A DNA stretch of 49,114 bases from Lachnospiraceae bacterium (GTDB taxonomy: Bacteria > Bacillota > Clostridia > Lachnospirales > Lachnospiraceae), in the NCBI GenBank assembly GCA_017436305.1, contig JAFSDJ010000101.1, positions 1 to 49,114 of the forward strand, written 5' to 3'. Numbering within the stretch: the stretch's first letter is position 1; each line of letters starts with the position of its first letter. The position numbers and the translations under genes are program-made. The notes below the pieces were generated by a model. That model did not search any database. It had not been told where the DNA came from and saw only the letters and a list, made by a program, of their open reading frames with translations. Shown piece by piece: positions 41,656-48,771 of this stretch.

Positions 41656-42420
41656 TTACATCCCAAACAATCTTTTAGCATTCTGACTTGTAATCTCTAT
41701 TACTTCTTCTTTGCTAATCCCTTTAATCCGGGCAATTTCCTCTGCCACATAAGGCAGATTCAGGCTGGAATTACGCTTTCCCCGGAAAGGAACCGGTGCC
41801 AGGTAAGGACTATCGGTTTCCAAAAGAATTTTATCCATCGGAAGGTATTCTACTACTTCTTTTAGCTTTTTGCCATTTTGGAATGTAACAACTCCGCCAA
41901 TTCCAAAATAAAAGTCCATGTTTAAAAATTCCCTTGCCATGTCCTTTCCATAAGAAAAACAATGGATTTCTCCGCCAATTTCCTCTGCTTTTTCTTCCTT
42001 CATAATGTCCAAAGTGTCTTTTGCTGCATCTCTGGAATGAATGACTACCGGAAGCTTTACCTCTCTTGCCAACTGTAATTGTCTACGAAACCATTTTTTC
42101 TGAATATCTCTATCAGGCTCGTCCCAGTAATAATCTAAACCGATTTCCCCTACTGCTACTGCTTTTTCTAAAGCATACTGATCTTTTAACCATTTAAAAT
42201 TTTCTTCATTTAATTGGGCTGTATCACTTGGGTGTACTCCTAATGCGCCGTATACAAAAGGATATTTTTTCATTAATTCTATTGTGTTCTTAGTAGATTC
42301 CAGACTTGCGCCTACATTAATAATATACTCGATTCCATTTTGCTGCATGCCTGCCAGTAACTGCTCTCTATCTTCATTAAATGCTTCATCATCATAATGT
42401 GCATGAGTTTCAAATATCAT
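41656..42420 (-). CDS. tatD: TatD-family metal-dependent hydrolase
   Basis: A 254-aa amidohydrolase-fold nuclease. Metal ligands are seen in order: HAHYDD (6-11), VGEIGLDYYWDE, PVVIHSRDA, IHCFSYGK and LLETDSPYLAP. PVPFRGKRNSSLNLPYVAEE is the typical TatD C-terminal stretch. TatD proteins have 3'-5' exonuclease activity on damaged DNA/RNA. The length is normal. GGGAGG precedes the ATG at 42420. The promoter is at 42445-42473; rsmA lies downstream on the same strand after a repeat-rich gap. Confidence 0.95.
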   Translation of the reverse strand: MIFETHAHYDDEAFNEDREQLLAGMQQNGIEYIINVGASLESTKNTIELMKKYPFVYGALGVHPSDTAQLNEENFKWLKDQYALEKAVAVGEIGLDYYWDEPDRDIQKKWFRRQLQLAREVKLPVVIHSRDAAKDTLDIMKEEKAEEIGGEIHCFSYGKDMAREFLNMDFYFGIGGVVTFQNGKKLKEVVEYLPMDKILLETDSPYLAPVPFRGKRNSSLNLPYVAEEIARIKGISKEEVIEITSQNAKRLFGM

Positions 42421-42444
42421 AATAGCCTCCCGGTTTTTCTTTTC

Positions 42445-42473
42445 ATTCTATACTTTTTTTATATAAATTACAA
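42445..42473 (-). promoter_or_regulatory. promoter of tatD
   Basis: Minus strand: TTGTAA (42468-42473), 17-nt spacer, TAGAAT (42445-42450), 25 bp from the tatD start. It is back-to-back with the tRNA-Lys promoter. Confidence 0.55.
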
Positions 42474-42490
42474 TTTTTTTCAAAAAAGAC

Positions 42491-42519
42491 TTGCGTTTTC
42501 TATTTCTTTATACTATAAT
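42491..42519 (+). promoter_or_regulatory. promoter of tRNA-Lys
   Basis: Plus strand: TTGCGT (42491-42496), 17-nt spacer, TATAAT (42514-42519), 21 bp before the tRNA 5' end. Confidence 0.75.
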
Positions 42520-42540
42520 AAATCTTGCGTTTTAACAAAT

Positions 42541-42613
42541 GCGCGATTAGCTCAGTTGGTAGAGCACCTGACTCTTAATCAGGGTGTCCAGGGTTCGAGC
42601 CCCTGATCGCGCA
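42541..42613 (+). tRNA. tRNA-Lys (anticodon CTT)
   Basis: A 73-nt tRNA with acceptor GCGCGAT pairing ATCGCGC and discriminator A. The D arm is TAGCTCAGTTGG, the anticodon loop CTCTTAA contains CTT (lysine AAG), and the T loop is GGTTCGAGCC. CCA is not encoded. It has its own promoter and terminator. The DNA after it is an accessory pocket, and tRNA 3' ends are common integration sites, but no repeated tRNA 3' end was found nearby. Confidence 0.96.
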
Positions 42614-42619
42614 CTTTCT

Positions 42620-42667
42620 AAAGCACTATTTTTAAGGACTTGCGAGCCTTGGGGATGGTGCTTTTTT
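42620..42667 (+). terminator. terminator of tRNA-Lys
   Basis: Arms AAAGCAC (42620-42626) and GTGCTTT (42658-42664), with a nested AAGG/CCTT stem, are followed by a T-run. Confidence 0.75.
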
Positions 42668-42733
42668 GTTATGTCTAATGTTTAGGATGCCTGTTGAAAT
42701 TTCCTTTTATCTGTTCATTCAGATATACAATAA

Positions 42734-42916
42734 CTACATCTGCTTCCGTACAATTTTATACTCATCATCCAGACGGAAATATGGGCAATTGTCAAAGGTA
42801 CAGCTCATAAACTTTGCCATTTCATCTTCGTCTAAATTTACCTCACATACGTAATAATCATATTCCTCATCATAAATGTAATTACTGCAATATTCACAGT
42901 TTGTTGATTGTGACAT
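42734..42916 (-). CDS. DUF6472-like Cys-rich small protein
   Basis: A 60-aa acidic protein with four main cysteines: NCEYCSNYIYDEEYDYYVC, then MSCTFDNCPYFRLDDEY. The spacing CxxC ... C ... C..CP suggests a zinc or Fe-S site. The pattern YDEEYDYYxCxxNLDEDEM and CPYFRxxDEYxIVRKQ matches a small clostridial family I know as DUF6472, of unknown function. GGGAG lies 7 nt before ATG 42916. It is cytosolic (no signal or membrane segment) and monocistronic. Confidence 0.82.
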   Translation of the reverse strand: MSQSTNCEYCSNYIYDEEYDYYVCEVNLDEDEMAKFMSCTFDNCPYFRLDDEYKIVRKQM

Positions 42917-42958
42917 GGTTTTTCTCCCGAAAATATATTATGCTATGTATGTTCTGAA

Positions 42959-43198
42959 TTATTTTCCAGTTTTTTGAACCTCTTCTACAGGTGCTTTCAA
43001 CGCTCCATTATAAACTGATGTTGCTCTAATAACTCCCATAATAAGAATGCAACCTGCAACGTTTAATTCACCGCCACCCGTTGTAATACTTAATAAAACA
43101 TATGATAAGCCTATCCTATAAAGTAAAATACAATAAATTATATCTTGCTAACATATCTCCGTCAACGATTTTCGGATTTTTTATTTTTGTCTTGCCAT
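42959..43198 (-). pseudogene. possible broken gene for a small membrane protein
   Basis: Hand translation of the minus strand joins three frames into one plausible protein: MARQK (ATG 43198), then KNPKIVDGDMLARYNLLYF, then RIGLSYVLLSITTGGGELNV and AGCILIMGVIRATSVYNGAL, to a stop at 42959. Two frameshifts would be needed. The middle part is hydrophobic. No SD is seen before the ATG and no family was recognised. This could be random AT-rich DNA with a chance open segment, so the call is weak. Confidence 0.3.
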
Positions 43199-43306
43199 TT
43201 ATTATTTTATATGATATTATTTTCTCACGTCTTAAAAAGATGTTACTTCTTTGGTCAAATCGACCAATTTTCCCAGTATACATTTTAACTTCTATGCACC
43301 TTGATA

Positions 43307-43349
43307 ACTTCATAAAAGACTTTCCACCTTGTAAAAAATCCCTTATAAT
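43307..43349 (+). promoter_or_regulatory. cassette 1 promoter with upstream 17-nt box
   Basis: TTTCCA (43321-43326), 17-nt spacer, TATAAT (43344-43349). The 17 bp ACTTCATAAAAGACTTT at 43307-43323 is identical at 43663-43679 before the second small gene, and the whole spacer (GTAAAAAATC..) is nearly the same. Confidence 0.65.
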
Positions 43350-43417
43350 ATAGGTAATAATCGTAATTATAAAGGTATCGAATAGTTACTAGTAATCTAT
43401 AAAAGGAGGGAATGTAC

Positions 43418-43609
43418 ATGGAGGTTGATAACTTGGGCGAAAATGCAAGTGAAATGATTAATAAATTATCAAGGCAGCTTGAACATTCAAGAGACTTGAA
43501 CGACTTGTTCATATCTTTTGTAGACATTGATACATTAAATATTCCACAAGAAGTGAAAGATATTATTAAAACAAAAATTCAAGTTTGCAGGGATGATAAA
43601 GAACAATAA
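43418..43609 (+). CDS. 63-aa hypothetical protein (cassette 1)
   Basis: A small acidic helical protein (MEVDNLGENASEMINKLSRQ, then DIDTLNIPQEVKDIIKTKIQ) with no recognised family and no membrane segment. The start is ATG 43418, with AAGGAGGG 7 nt upstream; an ATG 6 nt earlier is too close to the SD. It has a promoter (43321-43349) and a hairpin terminator (43619-43658), so it is an independent unit. The promoter and terminator are near-copies of those flanking the next small gene, while the two proteins themselves show no clear similarity. Confidence 0.7.
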   Translation: MEVDNLGENASEMINKLSRQLEHSRDLNDLFISFVDIDTLNIPQEVKDIIKTKIQVCRDDKEQ

Positions 43610-43618
43610 ACTGAAAAG

Positions 43619-43658
43619 AAGGTGTAAAGTCTTTTATTTGTTTAAGATTTTACATCTT
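43619..43658 (+). terminator. hairpin terminator of cassette 1
   Basis: Arms of 15 nt, AAGGTGTAAAGTCTT (43619-43633) and AAGATTTTACATCTT (43644-43658), pair with two G-U or mismatched positions around a 10-nt T-rich loop. A near-identical hairpin ends cassette 2. Confidence 0.65.
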
Positions 43659-43662
43659 AACT

Positions 43663-43704
43663 ACTTCATAAAAGACTTTACATCGTTAAAAAATCACCTA
43701 TAAT
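43663..43704 (+). promoter_or_regulatory. cassette 2 promoter with upstream 17-nt box
   Basis: TTTACA (43677-43682), 16-nt spacer, TATAAT (43699-43704), with the shared box ACTTCATAAAAGACTTT at 43663-43679. The box is the reverse complement of the loop-proximal part of the cassette terminators (AAAGTCTTTTAT). Confidence 0.65.
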
Positions 43705-43769
43705 GTAAGTATATACTTATTATTAGAAAAGGCGGTGAATATATGAACGATATAAAAGGAGGTAGTCCC

Positions 43770-43907
43770 ATGACAGACAACCAGTTAAAACATTTAAACA
43801 GATTATATCAATTCATTAGAAAACTGTTAAAATTAGTCCCTCAGGAACAAAGGGAAGATCTCGAAAAAGAGTTTGACGATATTCTGCAAGCTAATATTGA
43901 AAGCTAA
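43770..43907 (+). CDS. 45-aa hypothetical protein (cassette 2)
   Basis: A small amphipathic helical protein (MTDNQLKHLNRLYQFIRKLL, then KLVPQEQREDLEKEFDDIL) with basic N-terminal and acidic C-terminal halves. The start is ATG 43770, with a textbook AAAGGAGGT 6 nt upstream. An in-frame ATG at 43743 with a weaker SD (AAGGCGGTG) would add MNDIKGGSP. No family was recognised. The size and two-helix character are compatible with a small regulatory or antitoxin-like protein, but nothing proves this. Confidence 0.65.
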   Translation: MTDNQLKHLNRLYQFIRKLLKLVPQEQREDLEKEFDDILQANIES

Positions 43908-43929
43908 CAATTATATATAAACCCATATC

Positions 43930-43970
43930 AAGGTGTAAAGTCTTTTATTTAGTTTAAGACTTTACACCTT
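43930..43970. terminator. perfect 15-bp hairpin between cassette 2 and the MBL gene
   Basis: AAGGTGTAAAGTCTT (43930-43944) and its exact complement (43956-43970) flank an 11-nt loop. It can end cassette 2 on the plus strand. On the minus strand its first arm contains the stop codon of the MBL gene. There is no strong T-run on either side, so termination strength is uncertain. Confidence 0.6.
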
Positions 43971-44783
43971 AATTTCATCCCCACTATGTACATAATGAAG
44001 TTTTTGTCCCATGACTTCTTTTAATATTTCATAAGGAACTTCTCCGGTACAGTGACCTGTGTAAAACTCAGTGTTATATTTTTTCAGCTGGAGTCCTGTT
44101 TCTTTTACCATTTCCAAATCTTTTTCCGAATACCCGGATTTTTTCTGCATATGGAAGCCACTGATAACTGCATCCGGATCAGCGCCGTAGATTTCCCTGT
44201 ACTTATCCAAAATATTTAAAATTCCATTGTGGGCACAACCGGAAATCAATACTTTTTTTTCATTTTCTTCTATTACAAGATACTGTTCATGGCAAAAATC
44301 GTCCTGATAAAATTCATTTCCTCTTTTTACCATAAGTTCTAAATTTCCAAGAGGCCATAATTTTCTGCCTGTAACCCCGGAAAATAGGGAAATTCCCTCT
44401 TCTATCCGATAGCTTCCATCGATTAATTTTAAACTGGGAAGCTCTTTTATTCTTGAATCAATTCCTATATATTTTTCCAAAGTTTCGTTTTTATGGTAAT
44501 ATTCACAAATTGCCTGTTTCTGCATAAATATTGGTGCAGTTGGATTTATTTGTGCAAATGATAATATTCCTCCGGCATGGTCATAGTGTCCATGACTTAA
44601 AATCATATAGTCAACCTGCCCTAAATCCACATCCAGCTTCCCTGCATTTGTTATAAAAGCATCTGTTGCACCTGTATCTATGAGTAATTTACGGTCTAAA
44701 GCTTCTACATAAAAGCTTAGTCCGTGTTCAAAAAGGCAGCCTTGACTGCCTTCTGTATTTTCAATTAAATTAATGATTTTCAT
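43962..44783 (-). CDS. MBL-fold metallo-hydrolase
   Basis: A 273-aa metallo-beta-lactamase-fold protein. Metal ligands are in LSHGHYDHAGG (the HxHxDH motif), CAHNG and GFHM/TGHCTGE. The N-terminal LIENTEGSQGCLFEHGLSFY and LLIDTGATDAF match the subgroup related to archaeal ribofuranosylaminobenzene-phosphate synthases and similar proteins, so the substrate is unknown. The start at 44783 (MKIINLIEN) has AGGAGG 4 nt before it and is preferred over an upstream ORF start at 44810. Its 3' end lies inside the hairpin shared with cassette 2. It follows the ABC permease gene by 43 nt. Confidence 0.9.
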   Translation of the reverse strand: MKIINLIENTEGSQGCLFEHGLSFYVEALDRKLLIDTGATDAFITNAGKLDVDLGQVDYMILSHGHYDHAGGILSFAQINPTAPIFMQKQAICEYYHKNETLEKYIGIDSRIKELPSLKLIDGSYRIEEGISLFSGVTGRKLWPLGNLELMVKRGNEFYQDDFCHEQYLVIEENEKKVLISGCAHNGILNILDKYREIYGADPDAVISGFHMQKKSGYSEKDLEMVKETGLQLKKYNTEFYTGHCTGEVPYEILKEVMGQKLHYVHSGDEIKV

Positions 44784-44826
44784 ATTGCCTCCTATTAGTT
44801 TTCTCAACATTTATGTAACAAATTTT

Positions 44827-45558
44827 TTATTCAAACCGCTTTTTATCCATAATCCATACATAAAAAACCACTTGAATAAATACATAGGCTGTCATCCAAA
44901 GAAAATAAATCCATGTTTCTTTCCACAAGGAAACTTCTATATGGCTGTATGCTGCGCTTAAATCATACAAAGGTGGCAAAATCCAGCTTAAAAACCTGGT
45001 AATTGGATATTTATCGTGCAATCCCCCTTTTACTATGGTCAGTAAAGCAGTTAAAATACATATACTGATAGAGGCTTCTTTTTTGGGAATCAGTCTTCCA
45101 TTTAATAATAAGGCCACCATTCCACCGGAAAATCCGGATATAAAAAACAAATAAAAGCCGGAAATTCCATATCCTATTGTAAATGGTGTGGTAAAAAATC
45201 CAGGCCCATTTATAATACACTGAAATATTGGTACTAAAATTCCAATAAGAGCCGCTATAAAACTCACTGCTACTACCATAAGAACTCTTCCAAGATAATA
45301 AGTTTTTTTATTGGAAAGCCGGATAAAAATTGTCTGATCCATTGTCTGACAGCGATTATCCTCACACATGAAAATCACCACTAATACCCCAATAAATGCC
45401 ACTAATGAACACAAACCAAGACTGCTTACTATTTCCAAGGGACCCACAGAGTATGAAAATCCAAGATACATAGCCAAAAAGATAAGAGGTGTCAGCCATT
45501 TTCGGCTTTTAAGGAGCTTTTGCATCTCATATTTATATACTGCATATGCACTTAACAT
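44827..45558 (-). CDS. ABC-2-type exporter permease
   Basis: A 243-aa integral membrane protein with about six hydrophobic segments (LTPLIFLAMYLGFSYSVG, LCSLVAFIGVLVVIFM, VSFIAALIGILVPIF, ISGFYLFFISGFSGGMVALL, YIFIQVVFY-like C-terminus). The N-terminal YAVYKYEMQKLLKSRKWL and CEDNRCQTMDQTIFIRLSNK after TM2 are typical of ABC-2 subunits. Its ATG overlaps the ATPase gene by 7 nt, so it is the partner permease. The exported substrate is unknown; small two-gene exporters like this often handle peptides or drugs. Confidence 0.85.
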   Translation of the reverse strand: MLSAYAVYKYEMQKLLKSRKWLTPLIFLAMYLGFSYSVGPLEIVSSLGLCSLVAFIGVLVVIFMCEDNRCQTMDQTIFIRLSNKKTYYLGRVLMVVAVSFIAALIGILVPIFQCIINGPGFFTTPFTIGYGISGFYLFFISGFSGGMVALLLNGRLIPKKEASISICILTALLTIVKGGLHDKYPITRFLSWILPPLYDLSAAYSHIEVSLWKETWIYFLWMTAYVFIQVVFYVWIMDKKRFE

Positions 45559-46208
45559 GTTTCGTCCCTCCCCAAAGTTTCCTCTGATTTTCCTGTTACA
45601 TAAGTTGTACCATCTATTAATATACCATCCTTAATCTGATAAACCTTATCTGCCAGTTCTTCTATCAAAAATGGTTCGTGACATGCCATAATAATAGAAA
45701 GTCCTTGCTTTTTCTGCCTTTTTAATTCTTGTGCAAAAAACTGTTCAGACTTTTTATCCTGACCGGATAGTGGCTCGTCCATAAAAAGTATATCTTTTTC
45801 TCCAAGCAAAGCCTGAATAACCGCTGCCTTTTGCAAGGTTCCTTTAGAAAGCTGTTTCATAGGTGTATCTAACATGTTTTCCAAATAAAAATTCTTATAG
45901 TATTCCTCTAACTGCTCACTGGCATCTATCTGTAAAACACTTTGAATATGCTTCATAAATTCCGGAATGGTAAAGCCGGATTTTTCATACCGGTCCGGAA
46001 TAAAAGAATAACTACAGCCTGGATTTGTTATAATTTCTCCTGTATCAGCTGTAGTAATTCCTGCCAGTATACGAAGGAGTGTACTTTTTCCACAGCCGTT
46101 AGTGCCTACGAAAGCAACAGCTTCTCCTTTTTTTAAAGAAAAATCCACCCCTTTTAAAATCTCTTTTCTTTTATAAACCTTTTTAACATTTTTTGCTTGT
46201 AGTATCAT
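45552..46208 (-). CDS. ABC transporter ATP-binding protein
   Basis: A 218-aa ATPase. Walker A is GTNGCGKST, the Q-loop region is CSYSFIPDRYEKSGFTI (less canonical), the signature is QLSKGTLQKAAV, Walker B is ILFMDEPLSG and the switch His is in IMACHEPFLIEEL. It has the expected length of a single nucleotide-binding subunit. Its stop overlaps the permease start by 7 nt. AAAAGGAAATG precedes ATG 46208. It lies 64 bp after trpA, so readthrough from the trp operon is possible, but an inverted repeat lies between. Confidence 0.94.
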   Translation of the reverse strand: MILQAKNVKKVYKRKEILKGVDFSLKKGEAVAFVGTNGCGKSTLLRILAGITTADTGEIITNPGCSYSFIPDRYEKSGFTIPEFMKHIQSVLQIDASEQLEEYYKNFYLENMLDTPMKQLSKGTLQKAAVIQALLGEKDILFMDEPLSGQDKKSEQFFAQELKRQKKQGLSIIMACHEPFLIEELADKVYQIKDGILIDGTTYVTGKSEETLGRDETC

Positions 46209-46238
46209 TTATCACATTTCCTTTTTCAAGCTACTAAT

Positions 46239-46275
46239 TAGTTGTTATGAAAAACAAAGTAAACAGTAACAACTA
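46239..46275. repeat. inverted repeat after trpA
   Basis: The perfect 9-bp arms TAGTTGTTA (46239-46247) and TAACAACTA (46267-46275) flank a 19-nt loop that contains the GTTACTGTTTAC word (minus strand) also seen in the dispersed repeats. The second arm includes the trpA stop codon. There is no T-run, so termination is doubtful. Confidence 0.55.
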
Positions 46276-47052
46276 GTTTTCCATGCCACGAGCCATAGAT
46301 TTTACATATTCATAAACATACTTTCCTGCATTATTTCCATGCTCTGCAATAATCTTTACAATGGCACTTGCTACAATGATGCCGTCAGCCAACCTGCTGT
46401 ATTTTGCCGCCTGTTCAAAATCATTAGCGCCAAAACCAATAGCTACCGGAGTATCTGTGACTTTTTTAATATTTTCCACGACTTTTTCTATATCCGTAGT
46501 TTTTTCACCAGACGCACCGGTTATATCCATGGAAGGAACAACATAAATGTAACCTTTTGCTTCCTTTGCAATCATCTGCACTCTATCTTCACTGGTAGGT
46601 GCGATTAAGGAAATAAGCTCAACATTGTATTTTTCTGCTGTGGGGGTTAATTCTACTCTTTCCTCAAATGGCATATCCGGGATAATCAATCCACTGATTC
46701 CTGTTTCATTGCATCTTGCACAGAATTTTTCATATCCGTATTTGTATACAGGATTTAAATATGTAAAAAATACTAACGGAACCGATACCTTTTTGCTTAC
46801 TCTTTTTACCATATCAAATACCATGTCCGTTGTGCAGCCGCCGGGAACAGACAAAGCCCTTACGTTGGCATCCTGAATAACCGGACCTTCTGCTATCGGA
46901 TCTGAAAATGGAATTCCAATTTGAATTAAAGCAGCTCCCGCTTTTTCCATTTCTATAATAAATTCTTCGGTTTTTTCAAGGGTTGGATCACCGGCTGTTA
47001 GAAAACCAATAAATGCCTTCTTATTCTGAAATGCTTCATTAATCTTACTCAT
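46273..47052 (-). CDS. trpA: tryptophan synthase alpha chain (substituted catalytic acids)
   Basis: A 259-aa TIM-barrel subunit that normally cleaves indole-3-glycerol phosphate to indole. [61 protein letters not shown] and ASAIVKII are all conserved. In the active-site strand the sequence is [16 protein letters not shown]: the catalytic Glu (E. coli E49) is Gln (codon CAA) and Asp60 is Glu. The second change is common in Firmicutes; the first is unusual and would impair catalysis in E. coli TrpA. ATG 47052 overlaps the trpB stop by 8 nt with AGGAG upstream. Confidence 0.95.
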   Translation of the reverse strand: MSKINEAFQNKKAFIGFLTAGDPTLEKTEEFIIEMEKAGAALIQIGIPFSDPIAEGPVIQDANVRALSVPGGCTTDMVFDMVKRVSKKVSVPLVFFTYLNPVYKYGYEKFCARCNETGISGLIIPDMPFEERVELTPTAEKYNVELISLIAPTSEDRVQMIAKEAKGYIYVVPSMDITGASGEKTTDIEKVVENIKKVTDTPVAIGFGANDFEQAAKYSRLADGIIVASAIVKIIAEHGNNAGKYVYEYVKSMARGMEN

Positions 47053-48229
47053 ATAAATTTACTCCTCTATATCTTGCTATTGCTGCCACGTCCTTGTCTC
47101 CACGACCTGATAAGCAGCAGATAATAATCTTGTCCTTATCCATTTTGGGGGCGATTTTCATTAAATGGGCCACTGCGTGGGAGCTTTCGATGGCTGCAAT
47201 AATTCCCTCTGTTTTTGCAATGTACTCAAAGGCATTTACTGCTTCTTCATCGGTAACCGGCACATACTGAGCCCTTTTAATGTCATGTAAATATGCGTGT
47301 TCCGGTCCGATTCCCGGATAATCAAGCCCTGCGGAAATAGAATAAACAGGAGCAATCTGACCGTATTCGTTCTGGCAAAAATAAGATTTCATACCATGGA
47401 AAACACCTTTTGTTCCGGTAGCAATGGTAGCTGCTGTTTTATCCGTATCAACACCAAGGCCTGCTGCCTCACAACCAATAAGCTGTACCGATTCATCTTT
47501 AATAAACTCATAAAACATTCCCATAGCATTACTTCCACCGCCGACACATGCCATAACCACATCAGGAAGTTTTCCTTCCATTTCTAAAATTTGTTCTCGT
47601 GCTTCACGACTGATAACACTCTGGAAATCTCTAACAATCATTGGAAATGGGTGAGGTCCCATAACAGAACCTAACACATAAAGTGTATCATCCACTCGTT
47701 TTGTCCACTCTCTCATACATTCATTTACCGCATCCTTTAGTGTCTTAGTTCCTGACTCTACGGCGTGAACCTTTGCTCCTAAAAGCTCCATACGGTATAC
47801 GTTTAAAGCCTGCCTTATTGTATCTTCTTTTCCCATGAAAATTTCACATTCAAGACCTAATAGTGCGGCAGCAGTTGCAGTTGCTACCCCGTGCTGTCCC
47901 GCACCGGTTTCTGCAATAATTCTGGTTTTTCCCATTTTTTTTGCCAATAATGCCTGACCTAATACGTTATTGATTTTGTGGGAACCGGTGTGATTTAAGT
48001 CCTCGCGTTTAAAATAGATTTTGGCACCCCCTAAATCCTTTGTCATTTTCTCTGCATAATAAAGTAAAGAAGGTCTTCCTGCATACTCCTTTAATAATGT
48101 ATTCAGTTCCTTATTAAAATCCGGGTCATTTTTGTAATTCCCGTAAGCCTCTTCTAACTTTATGACCTCATTCATCAGTGTTTCCGGAATATATTGTCCA
48201 CCATGAACGCCATATCTTCCTTTTGACAT
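47045..48229 (-). CDS. trpB: tryptophan synthase beta chain
   Basis: A 394-aa PLP enzyme that joins indole and serine to tryptophan. The PLP lysine is in [12 protein letters not shown], the catalytic Glu in [20 protein letters not shown], and the glycine-rich phosphate loop in [26 protein letters not shown] and [16 protein letters not shown] match the TrpB1 type that partners TrpA. The start has GGGAGG 6 nt upstream. The gene lies behind a Trp T-box leader. Only trpB and trpA follow it, so the upstream pathway genes are elsewhere or the cell salvages indole. Confidence 0.97.
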   Translation of the reverse strand: MSKGRYGVHGGQYIPETLMNEVIKLEEAYGNYKNDPDFNKELNTLLKEYAGRPSLLYYAEKMTKDLGGAKIYFKREDLNHTGSHKINNVLGQALLAKKMGKTRIIAETGAGQHGVATATAAALLGLECEIFMGKEDTIRQALNVYRMELLGAKVHAVESGTKTLKDAVNECMREWTKRVDDTLYVLGSVMGPHPFPMIVRDFQSVISREAREQILEMEGKLPDVVMACVGGGSNAMGMFYEFIKDESVQLIGCEAAGLGVDTDKTAATIATGTKGVFHGMKSYFCQNEYGQIAPVYSISAGLDYPGIGPEHAYLHDIKRAQYVPVTDEEAVNAFEYIAKTEGIIAAIESSHAVAHLMKIAPKMDKDKIIICCLSGRGDKDVAAIARYRGVNLYE

Positions 48230-48320
48230 ATTATTACCTCCCTAATCCTCTTGATAAAGAACAAAAGTGTGCTTTATACTGCGTACCGGTAGCACGAAGT
48301 GCTCCATTTTCCTATGTACC

Positions 48321-48639
48321 AAAAAACGCCCTCGACAACAGAAATGCTCTGCTGTCAAGGACGGTAAAATTTCGTTTATATACCGCGGTGCCACCTTGAT
48401 TTGTGGAATCCACACTCTCATTAGAATACTAACATATTCCCGGCAACTGACGTATGCCCTCACGTCATGGAATACTCGGAATGAAAACTCCTTTGACCAT
48501 GCCCTCTGTGGCCCATTTAATAAACTGCGTTCTGCCGGCTCTCAGCCTCCCGGCTCTCTGTAAGTGCATTTTTTATTTTTATCTCCACTTCAACGGTTTA
48601 GACTCTATTAAATTTACGTGTTAAATTAGTGCTAACACG
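48321..48639 (-). promoter_or_regulatory. T-box riboswitch, tryptophan-specific, before trpBA
   Basis: The minus strand has the T-box AAGGTGGCACCGCGG at 48383-48397, then a terminator with 12-nt arms (48349-48360 and 48330-48341) and a T-run at 48321-48326. A UGG codon in AAATGGGCC (48513-48515) is in the specifier position of stem I, fitting tRNA-Trp and the genes controlled. The specifier is read by eye; the T-box is certain. Confidence 0.92.
48617..48639 (-). promoter_or_regulatory. dyad at the trp leader start site
   Basis: The perfect inverted repeat CGTGTTA-9 nt-TAACACG begins at the predicted start site, 7 bp past the -10 box. It is placed like a repressor operator and would add a second level of control on top of the T-box. 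Confidence 0.5.
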
Positions 48640-48645
48640 TTGTTT

Positions 48646-48673
48646 ATTATACTATCGTGAAATTGATTGTCAA
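48646..48673 (-). promoter_or_regulatory. promoter of the trpBA T-box leader
   Basis: Minus strand: TTGACA (48668-48673), 16-nt spacer, TATAAT (48646-48651), both boxes consensus. Confidence 0.8.
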
Positions 48674-48701
48674 GACCCATTTTATTTAAAATGGTAAAAA
48701 A

Positions 48702-48739
48702 CGGAGTATCTCTTGAAATGTAAGGATACTCCGAATTTT
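48702..48739. terminator. bidirectional terminator after the flippase gene
   Basis: Arms CGGAGTATC (48702-48710) and GATACTCCG (48725-48733) with T-runs after the stem on both strands. On the minus strand it ends the flippase gene 38 bp past its stop. Confidence 0.85.
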
Positions 48740-48771
48740 TTTTCTTATAATTGATACCCAAGTAGAACCTG

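Noticed and set aside
42541-43970. Integrative element with att sites at tRNA-Lys
   Set aside because: No integrase, no duplicated tRNA 3' end within the window; only small genes and repeats are present.
48267-48563. 98-aa plus-strand ORF and 73-aa minus-strand ORF before trpB
   Set aside because: Both lie inside the Trp T-box leader; conserved RNA motifs explain the region.
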